Shown here: positions 1 through 10,539 of the stretch, one piece after another
How the letters are laid out: each line of letters begins with the position of its first letter
Position numbering within the stretch: the stretch's first letter is position 1
Assembly: GCA_021154985.1 (NCBI GenBank)
Contig: JAJNQE010000128.1
Coordinates: 3,068-67,067, forward strand
Length of the DNA: 64,000 nt
Direction of reading: 5' to 3'
Origin: Hydrogenophaga sp.
GTDB lineage: Bacteria > Pseudomonadota > Gammaproteobacteria > Burkholderiales > Burkholderiaceae_C
Translations under genes and position numbers: made by a program
The notes under the pieces: generated by a model
Databases searched by the model: none
Told to the model about the DNA's origin: nothing
What the model saw: only the letters and a program-made list of their open reading frames with translations

Positions 1-461
1 CCTTCGCAGATGCCCTGCCGCGCGAGAATCATGGCCGGGCGGGTGGCTCCCCGGAAGGACAGCTCTTGCCAAGGCGCATCGGGGCTGGTGTTCCAGGCGC
101 CCTTGTCGCTCAAACGCCCATAGGTCTTGGTTTCTGCGGTTGCACAGCGGATCCCTTGGTACAGCACGTTGAGTGCTCCGCTGCTGCTGCGCGCCACCAT
201 CACATAACGCACCACCCCATCTTCACCCACCGTCAGGGTGTTGGGATCGATGCCATAGGCAAGCGACGAGGCTTTGAGCACTTCGAAGCCGATCAGTGCC
301 TCGGTGCTGAAGGATGCCGGAGGTGCGACGACCGTTTCGGTCCAGGCCTTTTCGTCCGGGTATGACGTTTGAGCGTGGGTGAGTGGCGGTGCAATACAGA
401 GCAGCGAAAGGAGCAGAGCCGAGGTCGTCGACCTCGGCAGGCATCGAAGCGAATCCATCAT
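1..461 (-). CDS. CNP1-like family protein (3' end outside window)
   Basis: Reading the minus strand from the ATG at 461 gives an open frame that runs off the window edge. The first ~30 residues are a signal peptide (basic start, hydrophobic LLLSLLCIAPP, then THAQ), so the product is probably periplasmic. The following sequence, with the phrases YPDEKAWTE and LYQGIRCATAETKTYG, resembles the CNP1-like family, whose members usually sit downstream of rppH in Burkholderiales; the function is unknown. The start codon overlaps the rppH stop (ATGA), which implies translational coupling. A second ATG follows directly at 458. The family call rests on recalled similarity. Confidence 0.75.
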   Translation of the reverse strand, partial: MMDSLRCLPRSTTSALLLSLLCIAPPLTHAQTSYPDEKAWTETVVAPPASFSTEALIGFEVLKASSLAYGIDPNTLTVGEDGVVRYVMVARSSSGALNVLYQGIRCATAETKTYGRLSDKGAWNTSPDAPWQELSFRGATRPAMILARQGICE

Positions 462-1099
462 TTGAAGGGTGTGTTCGCAGCGCGTTCATCGCTCTGCGGG
501 TCGGGGTCAAAGCTGGCGCCGGGGGGCAGTTCCAGTCCCATGGGGGCGCACATGTTCGGGGGTGCATCATCGCCTTCGTCCTGGCGTTGTCGCACGCCAC
601 CGCGCAAGTAGCGGTTGCGGTGGTCGGAGCGAGGCAGGTAGCGTGAGAGCTCGGTCAGCGCCATCTCATAGACGCCGCGTTTGAACTCGACCACCACGTC
701 CAGCGGCACCCAGTAGTCGTGCCAGCGCCAAGCGTCGAACTCGGGGTGGCTGGTGGCGCGCAGGTTCAGATTCCAGTCTTGTGCCACCAGGCGCAGCAGG
801 TACCAGATCTGTTTTTGTCCCTTGTAATGACCGCGCGCATCCCGGCGGATGAAGCGGTCCGGCACTTCGTAGCGCAACCAGTCTCGCGTGCGGGCCACGA
901 TGTTCACGTGCTCGGGCATGAGGCCCACTTCCTCGTGCAATTCGCGGTACATCGCCTGCTCAGGTGTCTCGCCCCTGTCGATGCCACCTTGCGGAAACTG
1001 CCAGGAGTGGGATCGGATGCGTTTGCCCCAGAACACCTGGTTTCGCTGGTTGAGCAGAATGATGCCGACATTGGGCCTGAAGCCTTCTCTGTCAAGCAT
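458..1099 (-). CDS. rppH: RNA pyrophosphohydrolase (Nudix)
   Basis: This 213-residue Nudix hydrolase removes pyrophosphate from the 5' triphosphate end of mRNA and so starts RNase E-dependent decay. The Nudix box spans about residues 38-60, with GGIDRGETPEQA followed by RELHEEVGL. The N-terminal MLDREGFRPNVGI matches the family start, which supports the ATG at 1099 over a TTG twelve bases upstream. It is longer than the E. coli enzyme (176 aa), because of a variable C-terminal tail from about residue 165. It is divergent from proS and overlaps the CNP1-like gene by four bases. Confidence 0.95.
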   Translation of the reverse strand: MLDREGFRPNVGIILLNQRNQVFWGKRIRSHSWQFPQGGIDRGETPEQAMYRELHEEVGLMPEHVNIVARTRDWLRYEVPDRFIRRDARGHYKGQKQIWYLLRLVAQDWNLNLRATSHPEFDAWRWHDYWVPLDVVVEFKRGVYEMALTELSRYLPRSDHRNRYLRGGVRQRQDEGDDAPPNMCAPMGLELPPGASFDPDPQSDERAANTPFK

Positions 1100-1277
1100 A
1101 ATCAACCCCAAATTTTTAAACTGTGTTCATTATGCATCGCGCCGTGCGAGTTGCGAAGTGATCACACACCTGTTGCACTTCCGGGCGCAGGTGGGACATC
1201 CCGGCGCCGGGTGTTCTGTCCACCGGGCTCCACCCACGGTTCTCCAACACTGCCCACCGGCAGACATCAGTTCGCCC

Positions 1278-3019
<1,742 letters not shown>

Positions 3020-3023
<4 letters not shown>

Positions 3024-3649
3024 AGCCCATGGCCTGGTCGCGCCGGGACTGCCTGCTGGGGGCGGCGTCGTTGGGGCTGGGCAGCTGGTCCAACTGGGCA
3101 CGCGCAGGCGGGCAACTGGAAGAGCCCTTGGCCGATTCGGTGCGGGGCGCGTTGAGCGCGGCCATTGCCAACAGCGCGCCGCCGGTGCCCGAGTTTCCCG
3201 ACATGGACAAGCGACTGGCCTACCTTCGCTGGCTGGGCGCCAGCAGCGACCGCCTGCAGCGCCGCAAAACCGACTTTCAGACCCGCATCGAGTTCCTGCA
3301 GACGGTGTGGTACGAGACGCGCCGCGCCGGACTGGACACCACCATGGTGCTGGGCTTGATCCAGGTGGAGAGCGCGTTTCGCAAGTTCGCCATCTCACGC
3401 GTGGGTGCGCGGGGCTACATGCAGATCATGCCGTTCTGGTCGCGCCTCATCGGCGACGGCGACCCCAGCCGACTCTTCAACATGCAGACCAACCTGCGCT
3501 TTGGCTGCGTGATCCTGCGCCACTACCTCGACCGAGAGCGTGGCGACACCTTCATGGCGCTGGGCCGCTACAACGGCAGCAGGGGCCGCGCCGAGTATCC
3601 CAACGCGGTGTACGCCGCCGCGAAGAACTGGACGCACCCCGACGCCTGA
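3020..3649 (+). CDS. Lytic transglycosylase, SLT domain
   Basis: This 209-residue protein has a lytic transglycosylase (goose-lysozyme-like) domain that cleaves peptidoglycan glycan strands. The catalytic glutamate is in LGLIQVESAFRKFA; the following VGARGYMQIMPFW and the late GRYNGSRG are conserved SLT motifs. The N-terminus has a twin-arginine-like motif (WSRRDCLLGAA), suggesting Tat export to the periplasm, possibly as a lipoprotein because a Cys follows at once. It is coupled to proS by an ATGA overlap, an arrangement common in Burkholderiales. Its biological partner is not evident. Confidence 0.9.
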
Positions 3650-3689
3650 CAGCCATCTCCCGGGGCGGTATCGGTCCAAAACTACAATC

Positions 3690-3723
3690 GAGGGTTGCGC
3701 ACACCGGTGCTCAACCCTCTTTT
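3690..3723 (+). terminator. Hairpin with T-run between transglycosylase and lysS
   Basis: GAGGGTTG (3690-3697) pairs with CAACCCTC (3712-3719), and inside it GCAC pairs with GTGC. Four T residues follow. This looks like a Rho-independent terminator for proS and the transglycosylase. It ends only five bases before the lysS ATG, and a promoter-like TACAAT lies at 3683, so it could instead be a leader hairpin of the lysS message. Confidence 0.6.
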
Positions 3724-3728
3724 CATTC

Positions 3729-5291
3729 ATGACCCAAGCCTACACCCCCCCTTCCGCCGATGGCAGCGCTCCGGCGCACGACGACAACCAGCTGATCGCG
3801 GAGCGCCGCGAGAAGCTCAAGGCGATGCGCCAGGCACAGCAGCGGGGTGAGGGCGTGGCCTTTCCGAACGACTTCAAACCCACCGACAAGGCGGCCGAAC
3901 TGTTCGCGGTGCACGGCGAAACCACCAAGGAAGCGCTCGAAGCCAACCCGGTGCGCGCCTGCGTGGCCGGTCGCATGATGCTCAAGCGTGTGATGGGCAA
4001 GGCCAGCTTTGCCACGCTGCAAGATGCCTCGTTCGGCCCCAGCGGTGGCCGCATCCAGATCTATTTGAACAACGACGGCGTGGGCGAGGCTCTGCACAAC
4101 GCGTTCAAGCACTGGGACCTGGGCGACATCGTGGCGGCCGAAGGCGTGCTGTTCCGCACCCGCACCGGTGAACTCACCATCCACGCCGACAGCGTGCGCC
4201 TCATCACCAAGAGCCTGCGCCCGCTGCCCGACAAGTTCCACGGCATTGCCGACCAGGAGATCAAGTACCGGCAGCGCTACGTGGACCTGATGACGGACGA
4301 GAACGCACGGCAGCGTTTCGTCACCCGCAGCCGCGCGCTCTCCAGCATTCGGGATTTCATGGTGGGCCATGGCTTTCTTGAGGTGGAAACGCCGATGCTG
4401 CACCCGATTCCGGGCGGTGCCAACGCCAAGCCATTCAAGACGCACCACAACGCATTGGACCAGGAGATGTTCCTGCGCATCGCACCCGAGCTGTACCTCA
4501 AGCGTTTGCTGGTGGGGGGGTTCGACCGCGTGTTCGAGATCAACCGCAACTTCCGCAACGAAGGCATCAGCGTTCGCCACAACCCCGAGTTCACCATGAT
4601 GGAGTTCTACGCGGCGTACTGGAATTACCACGACCTGATGGACTTCAACGAGCAACTGATCCGCCACGTGGTCAAACAGGTGCACGGCGACACACCGCTG
4701 ACCTACAACGGCAAACCGGTGGACGTGTACGCGCCCTTTGAGCGGCTCACCATCCGCGAAGCCATCCTCAAATACACCGAGGCGGGCGACAACGTGGACA
4801 ACACCGAGTGGCTGCTGAACCAGCTCAAGAAGCTGGGACTGACCGAAGCCAAACACCAACTGTCCACGCGCAGCCTGGCGAGCCTGCAGGTGCTGTATTT
4901 TGAGGAGAAGGTCGAGGACAAGCTCTGGAACCCCACCTTCATCATGGACCACCCCACCGAGATATCGCCGCTGGCCCGAGCCAACGACGCCAAACCCGAG
5001 GTGACCGAGCGCTTCGAGCTCTACATCACTGGCCGCGAATTCGGCAATGCGTTTTCCGAGCTGAACGACGCCGAAGACCAGGCCGCCCGCTTCCAGGCGC
5101 AGGTGTCGGCCAAGGATGGCGGTGACGACGAGGCCATGCACTTCGACGCGGACTACATCCGAGCGCTCGAATACGGCATGCCACCGGCCGGTGGCTGCGG
5201 TATCGGTATCGACCGGCTGATGATGTTGCTCACCGACAGCCCCAGCATCCGCGACGTGATCCTGTTCCCGGCCCTGCGCCGCGAGCACTGA
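3729..5291 (+). CDS. lysS: Lysyl-tRNA synthetase, class II
   Basis: This 520-residue class IIb synthetase charges tRNA-Lys. An N-terminal OB-fold anticodon-binding domain covers about residues 60-190. The catalytic core contains motif 2 (FRNEGISVRHNPEFTMMEFY) and motif 3 (GCGIGIDRLMMLLTDSPSIR). The ATG at 3729 gives MTQAYTPPSADG and a normal family length; the frame stays open upstream into the previous gene, but without similarity. No Shine-Dalgarno sequence is visible before it, because the hairpin T-run occupies that position. Transcription ends at the strong hairpin at 5316. Confidence 0.97.
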   Translation: MTQAYTPPSADGSAPAHDDNQLIAERREKLKAMRQAQQRGEGVAFPNDFKPTDKAAELFAVHGETTKEALEANPVRACVAGRMMLKRVMGKASFATLQDASFGPSGGRIQIYLNNDGVGEALHNAFKHWDLGDIVAAEGVLFRTRTGELTIHADSVRLITKSLRPLPDKFHGIADQEIKYRQRYVDLMTDENARQRFVTRSRALSSIRDFMVGHGFLEVETPMLHPIPGGANAKPFKTHHNALDQEMFLRIAPELYLKRLLVGGFDRVFEINRNFRNEGISVRHNPEFTMMEFYAAYWNYHDLMDFNEQLIRHVVKQVHGDTPLTYNGKPVDVYAPFERLTIREAILKYTEAGDNVDNTEWLLNQLKKLGLTEAKHQLSTRSLASLQVLYFEEKVEDKLWNPTFIMDHPTEISPLARANDAKPEVTERFELYITGREFGNAFSELNDAEDQAARFQAQVSAKDGGDDEAMHFDADYIRALEYGMPPAGGCGIGIDRLMMLLTDSPSIRDVILFPALRREH

Positions 5292-5315
5292 ACCACACAG
5301 GGCAGACTGGCCATG

Positions 5316-5345
5316 AAGAAAGCCGCCCTTGGGCGGCTTTCTTTT
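5316..5345. terminator. Bidirectional terminator between lysS and rpoH
   Basis: A 13-bp perfect stem, AAGAAAGCCGCCC (5316-5328) with GGGCGGCTTTCTT (5331-5343), has a two-base loop as written. A/T tracts on both sides let it stop both lysS (plus) and rpoH (minus), which converge here. Confidence 0.9.
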
Positions 5346-5360
5346 GGGTCTGCAGGGCGC

Positions 5361-6308
<948 letters not shown>

Positions 6309-6339
6309 GGAGAACCTCCTCGGGGTGACGCCAAGAATA

Positions 6340-6366
6340 TTAGCACTCTCTATGAGTGAGTGCTAA
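6340..6366. promoter_or_regulatory. CIRCE operator (HrcA binding site) upstream of rpoH
   Basis: The sequence reads TTAGCACTC, nine bases, then GAGTGCTAA, an exact match to the CIRCE consensus. HrcA binds this element and represses chaperone genes until heat titrates GroEL. Read towards rpoH, the repeat overlaps a plausible -10 (TAATAT, 6342-6337) and a weak -35 (TTAGCA, 6366-6361) 18 bases apart, the position expected for repression. It also lies 106 bases before the chemoreceptor on the plus strand, but rpoH is the obvious target. Confidence 0.93.
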
Positions 6367-6471
6367 AGCCGAAGTTCCATGCCCTTGGCGATTCAAGATT
6401 GTCGCCAAACGGACGAAACAGGGGCAAGGCAGGCGGTATCGCCGGTCTCCCCCATTTCAACCGGTGACCCC

Positions 6472-8016
6472 ATGAAACTCAACGACATCAAGGTCGGCAG
6501 CCGCCTGGCCATCTCTTTCGGGCTGGTCCTGCTCATCACCGCGCTCATGGCCGGCATCGGGGTCTGGCGCCTGCAGGAGCTCTCGGCGACCACGCACCAG
6601 CTGGCCACCGAAGACAACGAAAAGCTGCAACTGGCTGTGCAGTGGCGTCAGACCATCGACGTCAACTGGGTGCGCACCCGCGCCGCCATCCTCGATTCGG
6701 ACACCAGCCGCATTCCGGCCTGGCAGGCCGACATGGACAAGACCTCGCAGGTGACGCTGGCCTCGCGCAAGCGAATGATCGAGCTCGTGCAATCCGACGA
6801 AGGCAAGCGCTTGCTCGCCGACATTGACGCCGCGCGCGAGGCCTATCGCACGCCGCGCGCCAACCTCTTGAAAGTGCGCATGGCCGGCGAAGACGTGAGC
6901 GCCGCGCTGGACCGCGACCTGCGCCCCCTGGCCGATGCGTACCTGAACTCCATCTCCAAACTCGAAGAGCGCCAACAGGGCATTTACAACGCCGCGCTGA
7001 AAGAGGCCGAAGAAAAGGCCGCCATCGGGCGCAACATCCTGATGGCCGGCGGCGTGCTCGCCCTGCTGCTGGGTGCGGGTGCAGCGTTTGTGTTGAGCCG
7101 CTCCATCACCGTGCCCCTGCGCCATGCCGCCGAGAGCGCGCGCCTGATTGCTGCGGGCGACCTCACGCAGCGCATCGACACTTCGGGCCGCGACGAAGCC
7201 GCGCAGCTGCTCCAGGCCATCAAGGGCATGCAGGACAGCCTGGCCCGCGTGGTCTCCAACGTGCGCGGCAATGCCGAAGGCGTGGCCACGGCCAGCGCTG
7301 AAATTTCGCAAGGCAACAACGACTTGTCGGCCCGCACCGAGCAACAGGCCAGCGCGCTGGAGGAGACCGCGGCCTCCATGGAACAACTCAGTTCCACCGT
7401 GCGCCAGAACGCCGACAACGCGCAGCAAGCCAACCAGCTGGCGCAAAGCGCGTCCACCGTGGCCACGCAGGGCGGCGACGTGGTGGCCCAGGTCGTGGAC
7501 ACCATGAAGGGCATCAACGACAGCAGCAAGAAGATCGCCGACATCATCAGCGTGATCGACGGCATTGCCTTCCAGACCAACATCCTGGCCTTGAATGCAG
7601 CGGTGGAAGCCGCTCGCGCGGGCGAGCAGGGCCGAGGTTTTGAGGTGGTGGCCGGTGAGGTGCGCAACCTCGCGCAGCGCAGCGCCGAAGCCGCCAAGGA
7701 AATCAAGGGTCTGATCAACGCCAGCGTGGACCGCGTGGCGCAAGGCACCACCCTGGTGGACCGCGCTGGCGTGACCATGGCCGAGGTGGTCAGTTCCATC
7801 CAGCGCGTGACCGACATCATGGGCGAGATCAGCTCGGCCAGCGTCGAGCAGAGCTCCGGTGTGGCGCAGGTGGGCGAGGCCGTGACGCAGATGGACCAGG
7901 CCACGCAGCAAAACGCGGCGCTGGTCGAGCAAAGCGCTGCGGCGGCGTCCAGCCTCAAGACACAGGCCGAGCAAATGGTGCAGGCCGTGGCGGTGTTCAA
8001 GCTCTCGTACGCCTGA
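6472..8016 (+). CDS. Methyl-accepting chemotaxis protein
   Basis: This 514-residue chemoreceptor has transmembrane helices at about 12-32 and 185-207 enclosing a periplasmic four-helix-bundle-type sensor of ~150 residues. A HAMP linker follows (~207-260), then a long methylation and signalling coiled coil. The signalling hairpin tip, DGIAFQTNILALNAAVEAAR, is canonical. There is no C-terminal NWETF-type pentapeptide for CheR docking. The ATG at 6472 yields MKLNDIKVGSRL, a standard receptor start. The ligand cannot be read from the sequence. It is probably a monocistronic unit. Confidence 0.95.
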   Translation: MKLNDIKVGSRLAISFGLVLLITALMAGIGVWRLQELSATTHQLATEDNEKLQLAVQWRQTIDVNWVRTRAAILDSDTSRIPAWQADMDKTSQVTLASRKRMIELVQSDEGKRLLADIDAAREAYRTPRANLLKVRMAGEDVSAALDRDLRPLADAYLNSISKLEERQQGIYNAALKEAEEKAAIGRNILMAGGVLALLLGAGAAFVLSRSITVPLRHAAESARLIAAGDLTQRIDTSGRDEAAQLLQAIKGMQDSLARVVSNVRGNAEGVATASAEISQGNNDLSARTEQQASALEETAASMEQLSSTVRQNADNAQQANQLAQSASTVATQGGDVVAQVVDTMKGINDSSKKIADIISVIDGIAFQTNILALNAAVEAARAGEQGRGFEVVAGEVRNLAQRSAEAAKEIKGLINASVDRVAQGTTLVDRAGVTMAEVVSSIQRVTDIMGEISSASVEQSSGVAQVGEAVTQMDQATQQNAALVEQSAAAASSLKTQAEQMVQAVAVFKLSYA

Positions 8017-8131
8017 GCGAGCGGGACGGGCCGGCGCCTGGGCGCCTGGTGTCGGATACACCTGCAAGCCGTGGTGGGCTTCAACACCCACTACAGTTCA
8101 GGCCCCGACCTTCAGGACGCCAGGAGAGCCC

Positions 8132-8500
8132 ATGCCCCGCCCGACACTCGACGAAGCCGCCATCCACCCCGCCATCCGGGACAAGGTCGGCAAACTCCAC
8201 GCCGATCTGCTGCGTCAGGCCCAGGCCGACGTGGCCAGCCATGCCGTGATGGTGTTCGGCATGGCGGGCAACCCCTGGGTGGGCAAGGCGCGAAAGGCGC
8301 TGGACGCGGCGGGTGTGGCCCATGGCTACCTGGAAATCGGCAGCTACTTTTCGCAGTGGCGCCGGCGCAATGCGCTCAAGATGTGGACCGGCTGGCCCAC
8401 CTTCCCCATGGTGTTCGTGCGCGGGGTGCTCGTGGGCGGCGCTGAAGATGTGGCCCGGCTCGTCGAAACGGGCGAACTCAAACAGCTGCTGAGCGCATGA
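8132..8500 (+). CDS. Glutaredoxin-fold protein without cysteine
   Basis: This 122-residue protein resembles monothiol glutaredoxins: MVFGMAGNPWVGKARKALDA corresponds to the active-site strand and helix, and WPTFPMVFVRGVLVGGAEDV matches the TFP cis-proline loop and the following glutathione-site segment. The active-site cysteine is replaced (GNPWVG), and the whole protein contains no cysteine, so it cannot do thiol-disulfide exchange or ligate an Fe-S cluster through its own thiol. It may bind glutathione or a partner instead. The stop overlaps the start of the next gene (ATGA), so the two products may work together. Fold assignment is by motif. Confidence 0.75.
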   Translation: MPRPTLDEAAIHPAIRDKVGKLHADLLRQAQADVASHAVMVFGMAGNPWVGKARKALDAAGVAHGYLEIGSYFSQWRRRNALKMWTGWPTFPMVFVRGVLVGGAEDVARLVETGELKQLLSA

Positions 8501-8868
8501 AGCCCCAGGCTGAAGTCTGGCGCCTTGATGCGGGCGGTGCCTCGGTGGCGGTGCTCACCATCCCCGGCTCGCTGGAACGCCACCGCAGTTTTGACGTGGA
8601 CGTGACGCTGGTGGTGCGGGTACCGCAGCCCCTGGCGGGTGCCTGGCATGCCTTGACCGTGGAACTGGATGGGCGGCAGAAATGGAGCCGCCGCATCAAC
8701 AGCAACAGCCCCGGCCAGACCGACGGGCTGGACCACCATTGCCGCATTGAACTGCCCGCAGGCCAGGCGTTGAGGGTGCGTGCGGTGGCGGCTGTGGGCG
8801 GCGCGGTGGTGAGCCAGTTGCTGGTGGAAGCGCGGGAAGAGCTGGACGGTCGGGCGCCTGCAGGCTGA
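8497..8868 (+). CDS. Hypothetical protein coupled to the glutaredoxin-like gene
   Basis: I do not recognise this 123-residue protein. It has no signal peptide, membrane segment or cysteine cluster. The sequence alternates short hydrophobic strands (ASVAVLTIP, FDVDVTLVVRV, WHALTVELDG, LRVRAVAAVGGAVVS), which suggests an all-beta sandwich. A central region is rich in histidine and aspartate (GLDHHCRIEL). It is translationally coupled to the cysteine-free glutaredoxin-like gene by a four-base overlap. No function is assigned. Confidence 0.65.
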   Translation: MKPQAEVWRLDAGGASVAVLTIPGSLERHRSFDVDVTLVVRVPQPLAGAWHALTVELDGRQKWSRRINSNSPGQTDGLDHHCRIELPAGQALRVRAVAAVGGAVVSQLLVEAREELDGRAPAG

Positions 8869-8921
8869 GTTACTGAAATGTAATTTTGAAGCTCGGTGTC
8901 TCGATAAGAATCTGATTGACG

Positions 8922-8938
8922 TCTTGCAGGTTGCAAGA
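8922..8938. promoter_or_regulatory. Perfect palindrome in a possible promoter spacer
   Basis: TCTTGCA (8922-8928) and TGCAAGA (8932-8938) form a perfect inverted repeat around GGT. It fills exactly the 17 bases downstream of TTGACG (8916-8921), a good -35 match, and would lie just upstream of the predicted small RNA. The -10 position (GATGCG) is poor, so this promoter reading is tentative. The palindrome could be an operator. Confidence 0.35.
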
Positions 8939-8948
8939 GATGCGGGTC

Positions 8949-9103
8949 ACAAGCCTTGCGTTTTGTCTCGAGGAATTCCTCATGGGCAGCGCCCGCCTCT
9001 CCAGTTGTTCGAATGGGGTCTGGCCCACACCTTCTGATTTCCAAGCCCTCTCCATCTCCAAGGCTTGTTCATACCCACCGCTCGCAAGGGCGGTGGGTTT
9101 TTT
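8949..9103 (+). ncRNA. Candidate structured small RNA with terminator
   Basis: The 341-base gap between 8868 and 9210 holds no convincing gene. ACAAGCCTTG at 8949-8958 is exactly complementary to CAAGGCTTGT at 9059-9068, closing a domain of about 120 nucleotides with further internal pairing (for example GGGC with GCCC around 8984-8994). A strong Rho-independent terminator on the same strand follows directly (9073-9103). This layout is typical of an independent small RNA or a long leader ending in an attenuator. It does not show the signature sequences of 4.5S RNA or tmRNA that I know, and I could not match it to 6S RNA. The downstream Hsp70 gene begins 107 bases after the terminator. Confidence 0.5.
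9073..9103 (+). terminator. Rho-independent terminator of the candidate small RNA
   Basis: ACCCACCGC (9073-9081) pairs with GCGGTGGGT (9090-9098) across an eight-base loop, followed by six T residues. There is no T-run on the minus strand, so it acts on plus-strand transcripts. Confidence 0.85.
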
Positions 9104-9209
9104 GTGGGCGCTCGCTCCAGGGGCACAACAACATCGGTGGCAGAATCCGCGCTCCCCACGGGCCGGCGCTGTCGCTCACAACCCGGGGTCCCATTCCCTT
9201 TCGTTTCCC

Positions 9210-10466
9210 ATGACCCCTCCGCTCCACGGCACGCTCGGTATTGATTTCGGCACGTCCAATTCGGCCATGGCCTGGGCCGATGTGCGGGGCACGGCGCGGT
9301 TGATTCCGCTGGAGGGCACGGCGGTCTCCATGCCCACGGCGGTGTTCTACAACGCGGAAGACAGCACCACGCACTTTGGCCGCGATGCGGTTGCGCAGTA
9401 CCTCGCCGGCACCGAGGGCCGCTTGATGCGTTCGCTCAAGAGCCTGCTGGGCAGTCCGCTGCTGCTGGAGACCACGGTGGTCAACCACCAGCAGATCAGT
9501 TTTCAGGAGATCGTGGCCACCTTTCTGGCCGCGCTGCGCGAGCGCGCGGCGCAGACGCTGGGCGCGGCACCCACCCAGGTGGTGATGGGTCGGCCGGTGC
9601 ACTTTGTGGACGATGACCTGGAGCGCGACGCGCTGGCGCAAGACTCGCTCTTGCAGGCCGCGCAGGCGGTGGGCTTCCGCCAGGTGTCGTTCCAGCTGGA
9701 GCCCATTGCCGCCGCGCTGGACTATGAGCGCCGCCTGGGCAGCGAGCGCGTGGTGCTGGTGGTCGACCTGGGCGGGGGCACGTCCGACTTCACCGTGGTG
9801 CGCCTCGGTCCGCAGCGCATGAAGCTGGCCGATCGAGCCGGCGACGTGCTGGCCACCACCGGTGTGCACATCGGCGGCACCGACTTCGACCACAAGCTCA
9901 GCCTGGAGCAGGTCATGCCTCTGCTGGGCTACAAGCACCCGGGGCCGCAGCAGCGCGAGGTGCCCAGCCGCGTGTTCTTTGACCTCTCCACCTGGCACCT
10001 GATCCAGTGGCTCTACCAGCCGCGCGCGCTCAGCCAGGCACAGCAGCTGCGCGTGAACTACAGCAACGTGGCGCTGCACGAGCGGCTGATGAAGGTGCTC
10101 AAGCACCGCGACGGCCACCGCATCGCCCACGAGGTGGAACAGGCCAAGATCCGCTGCTCGGAACAAGACGCCGCCACACAAGTGGACTTGTCTGAGGTTG
10201 AACGCGGCCTCACCGCCGACATGCACGCCGACGCCATGCGCGACCACCTGGGCACGTTGCTCGCGCGCACGGTGGCCTGTGCCCGCGAGTGTGTGCAGCG
10301 CGCCGGCCTCACCGACAGCACGCTCGATGCCCTCTACCTCACGGGGGGCTCGTCGGCCCTGCGACCCTTCCAGCGCGCCCTGCAGGCCGAGTTTCCGGGG
10401 GTGACCACGGTCGAAGGTGACCTGTTTGGCGGTGTGGCCTCGGGGCTGGCGTACAGCAGGGCGTGA
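9210..10466 (+). CDS. Hsp70-family protein, YegD-like
   Basis: This 418-residue actin-like ATPase belongs to the Hsp70 superfamily. It has the phosphate-1 motif GIDFGTSNSAMAW near the N-terminus, the phosphate-2 motif VVDLGGGTSDFTVV around residue 185, and the adenosine-loop motif LYLTGGSSALRPF near the C-terminus. It is much shorter than DnaK (~640 aa) and lacks the C-terminal substrate-binding and lid domains, which matches the YegD-type group of uncertain role. The ATG at 9210 gives MTPPLHGTLGIDFG. Whether it needs DnaJ or GrpE cannot be judged. Confidence 0.9.
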   Translation: MTPPLHGTLGIDFGTSNSAMAWADVRGTARLIPLEGTAVSMPTAVFYNAEDSTTHFGRDAVAQYLAGTEGRLMRSLKSLLGSPLLLETTVVNHQQISFQEIVATFLAALRERAAQTLGAAPTQVVMGRPVHFVDDDLERDALAQDSLLQAAQAVGFRQVSFQLEPIAAALDYERRLGSERVVLVVDLGGGTSDFTVVRLGPQRMKLADRAGDVLATTGVHIGGTDFDHKLSLEQVMPLLGYKHPGPQQREVPSRVFFDLSTWHLIQWLYQPRALSQAQQLRVNYSNVALHERLMKVLKHRDGHRIAHEVEQAKIRCSEQDAATQVDLSEVERGLTADMHADAMRDHLGTLLARTVACARECVQRAGLTDSTLDALYLTGGSSALRPFQRALQAEFPGVTTVEGDLFGGVASGLAYSRA

Positions 10467-10539
10467 ACTTGCCTGCGAAGATGAATTCCAACCCGCTCAA
10501 AACAATGAAGTTCAAGTGGTGAACACAGGAGATCGAAGC

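Noticed and set aside
888..1277. Upstream extension of proS
   Set aside because: It is antisense to rppH; the family start is MKASQFFIS at 1278.
8870..9061. Minus-strand reading frame of 63 codons in the small RNA region
   Set aside because: No start signal, no recognisable domain, and the RNA stem plus plus-strand terminator explain the region better.
8949..9068. 4.5S (SRP) RNA, 6S RNA or tmRNA
   Set aside because: The GGAAGGAAGCAGC-like SRP tip and tmRNA ends are absent, and I could not align it with the 6S bubble; left as unidentified.
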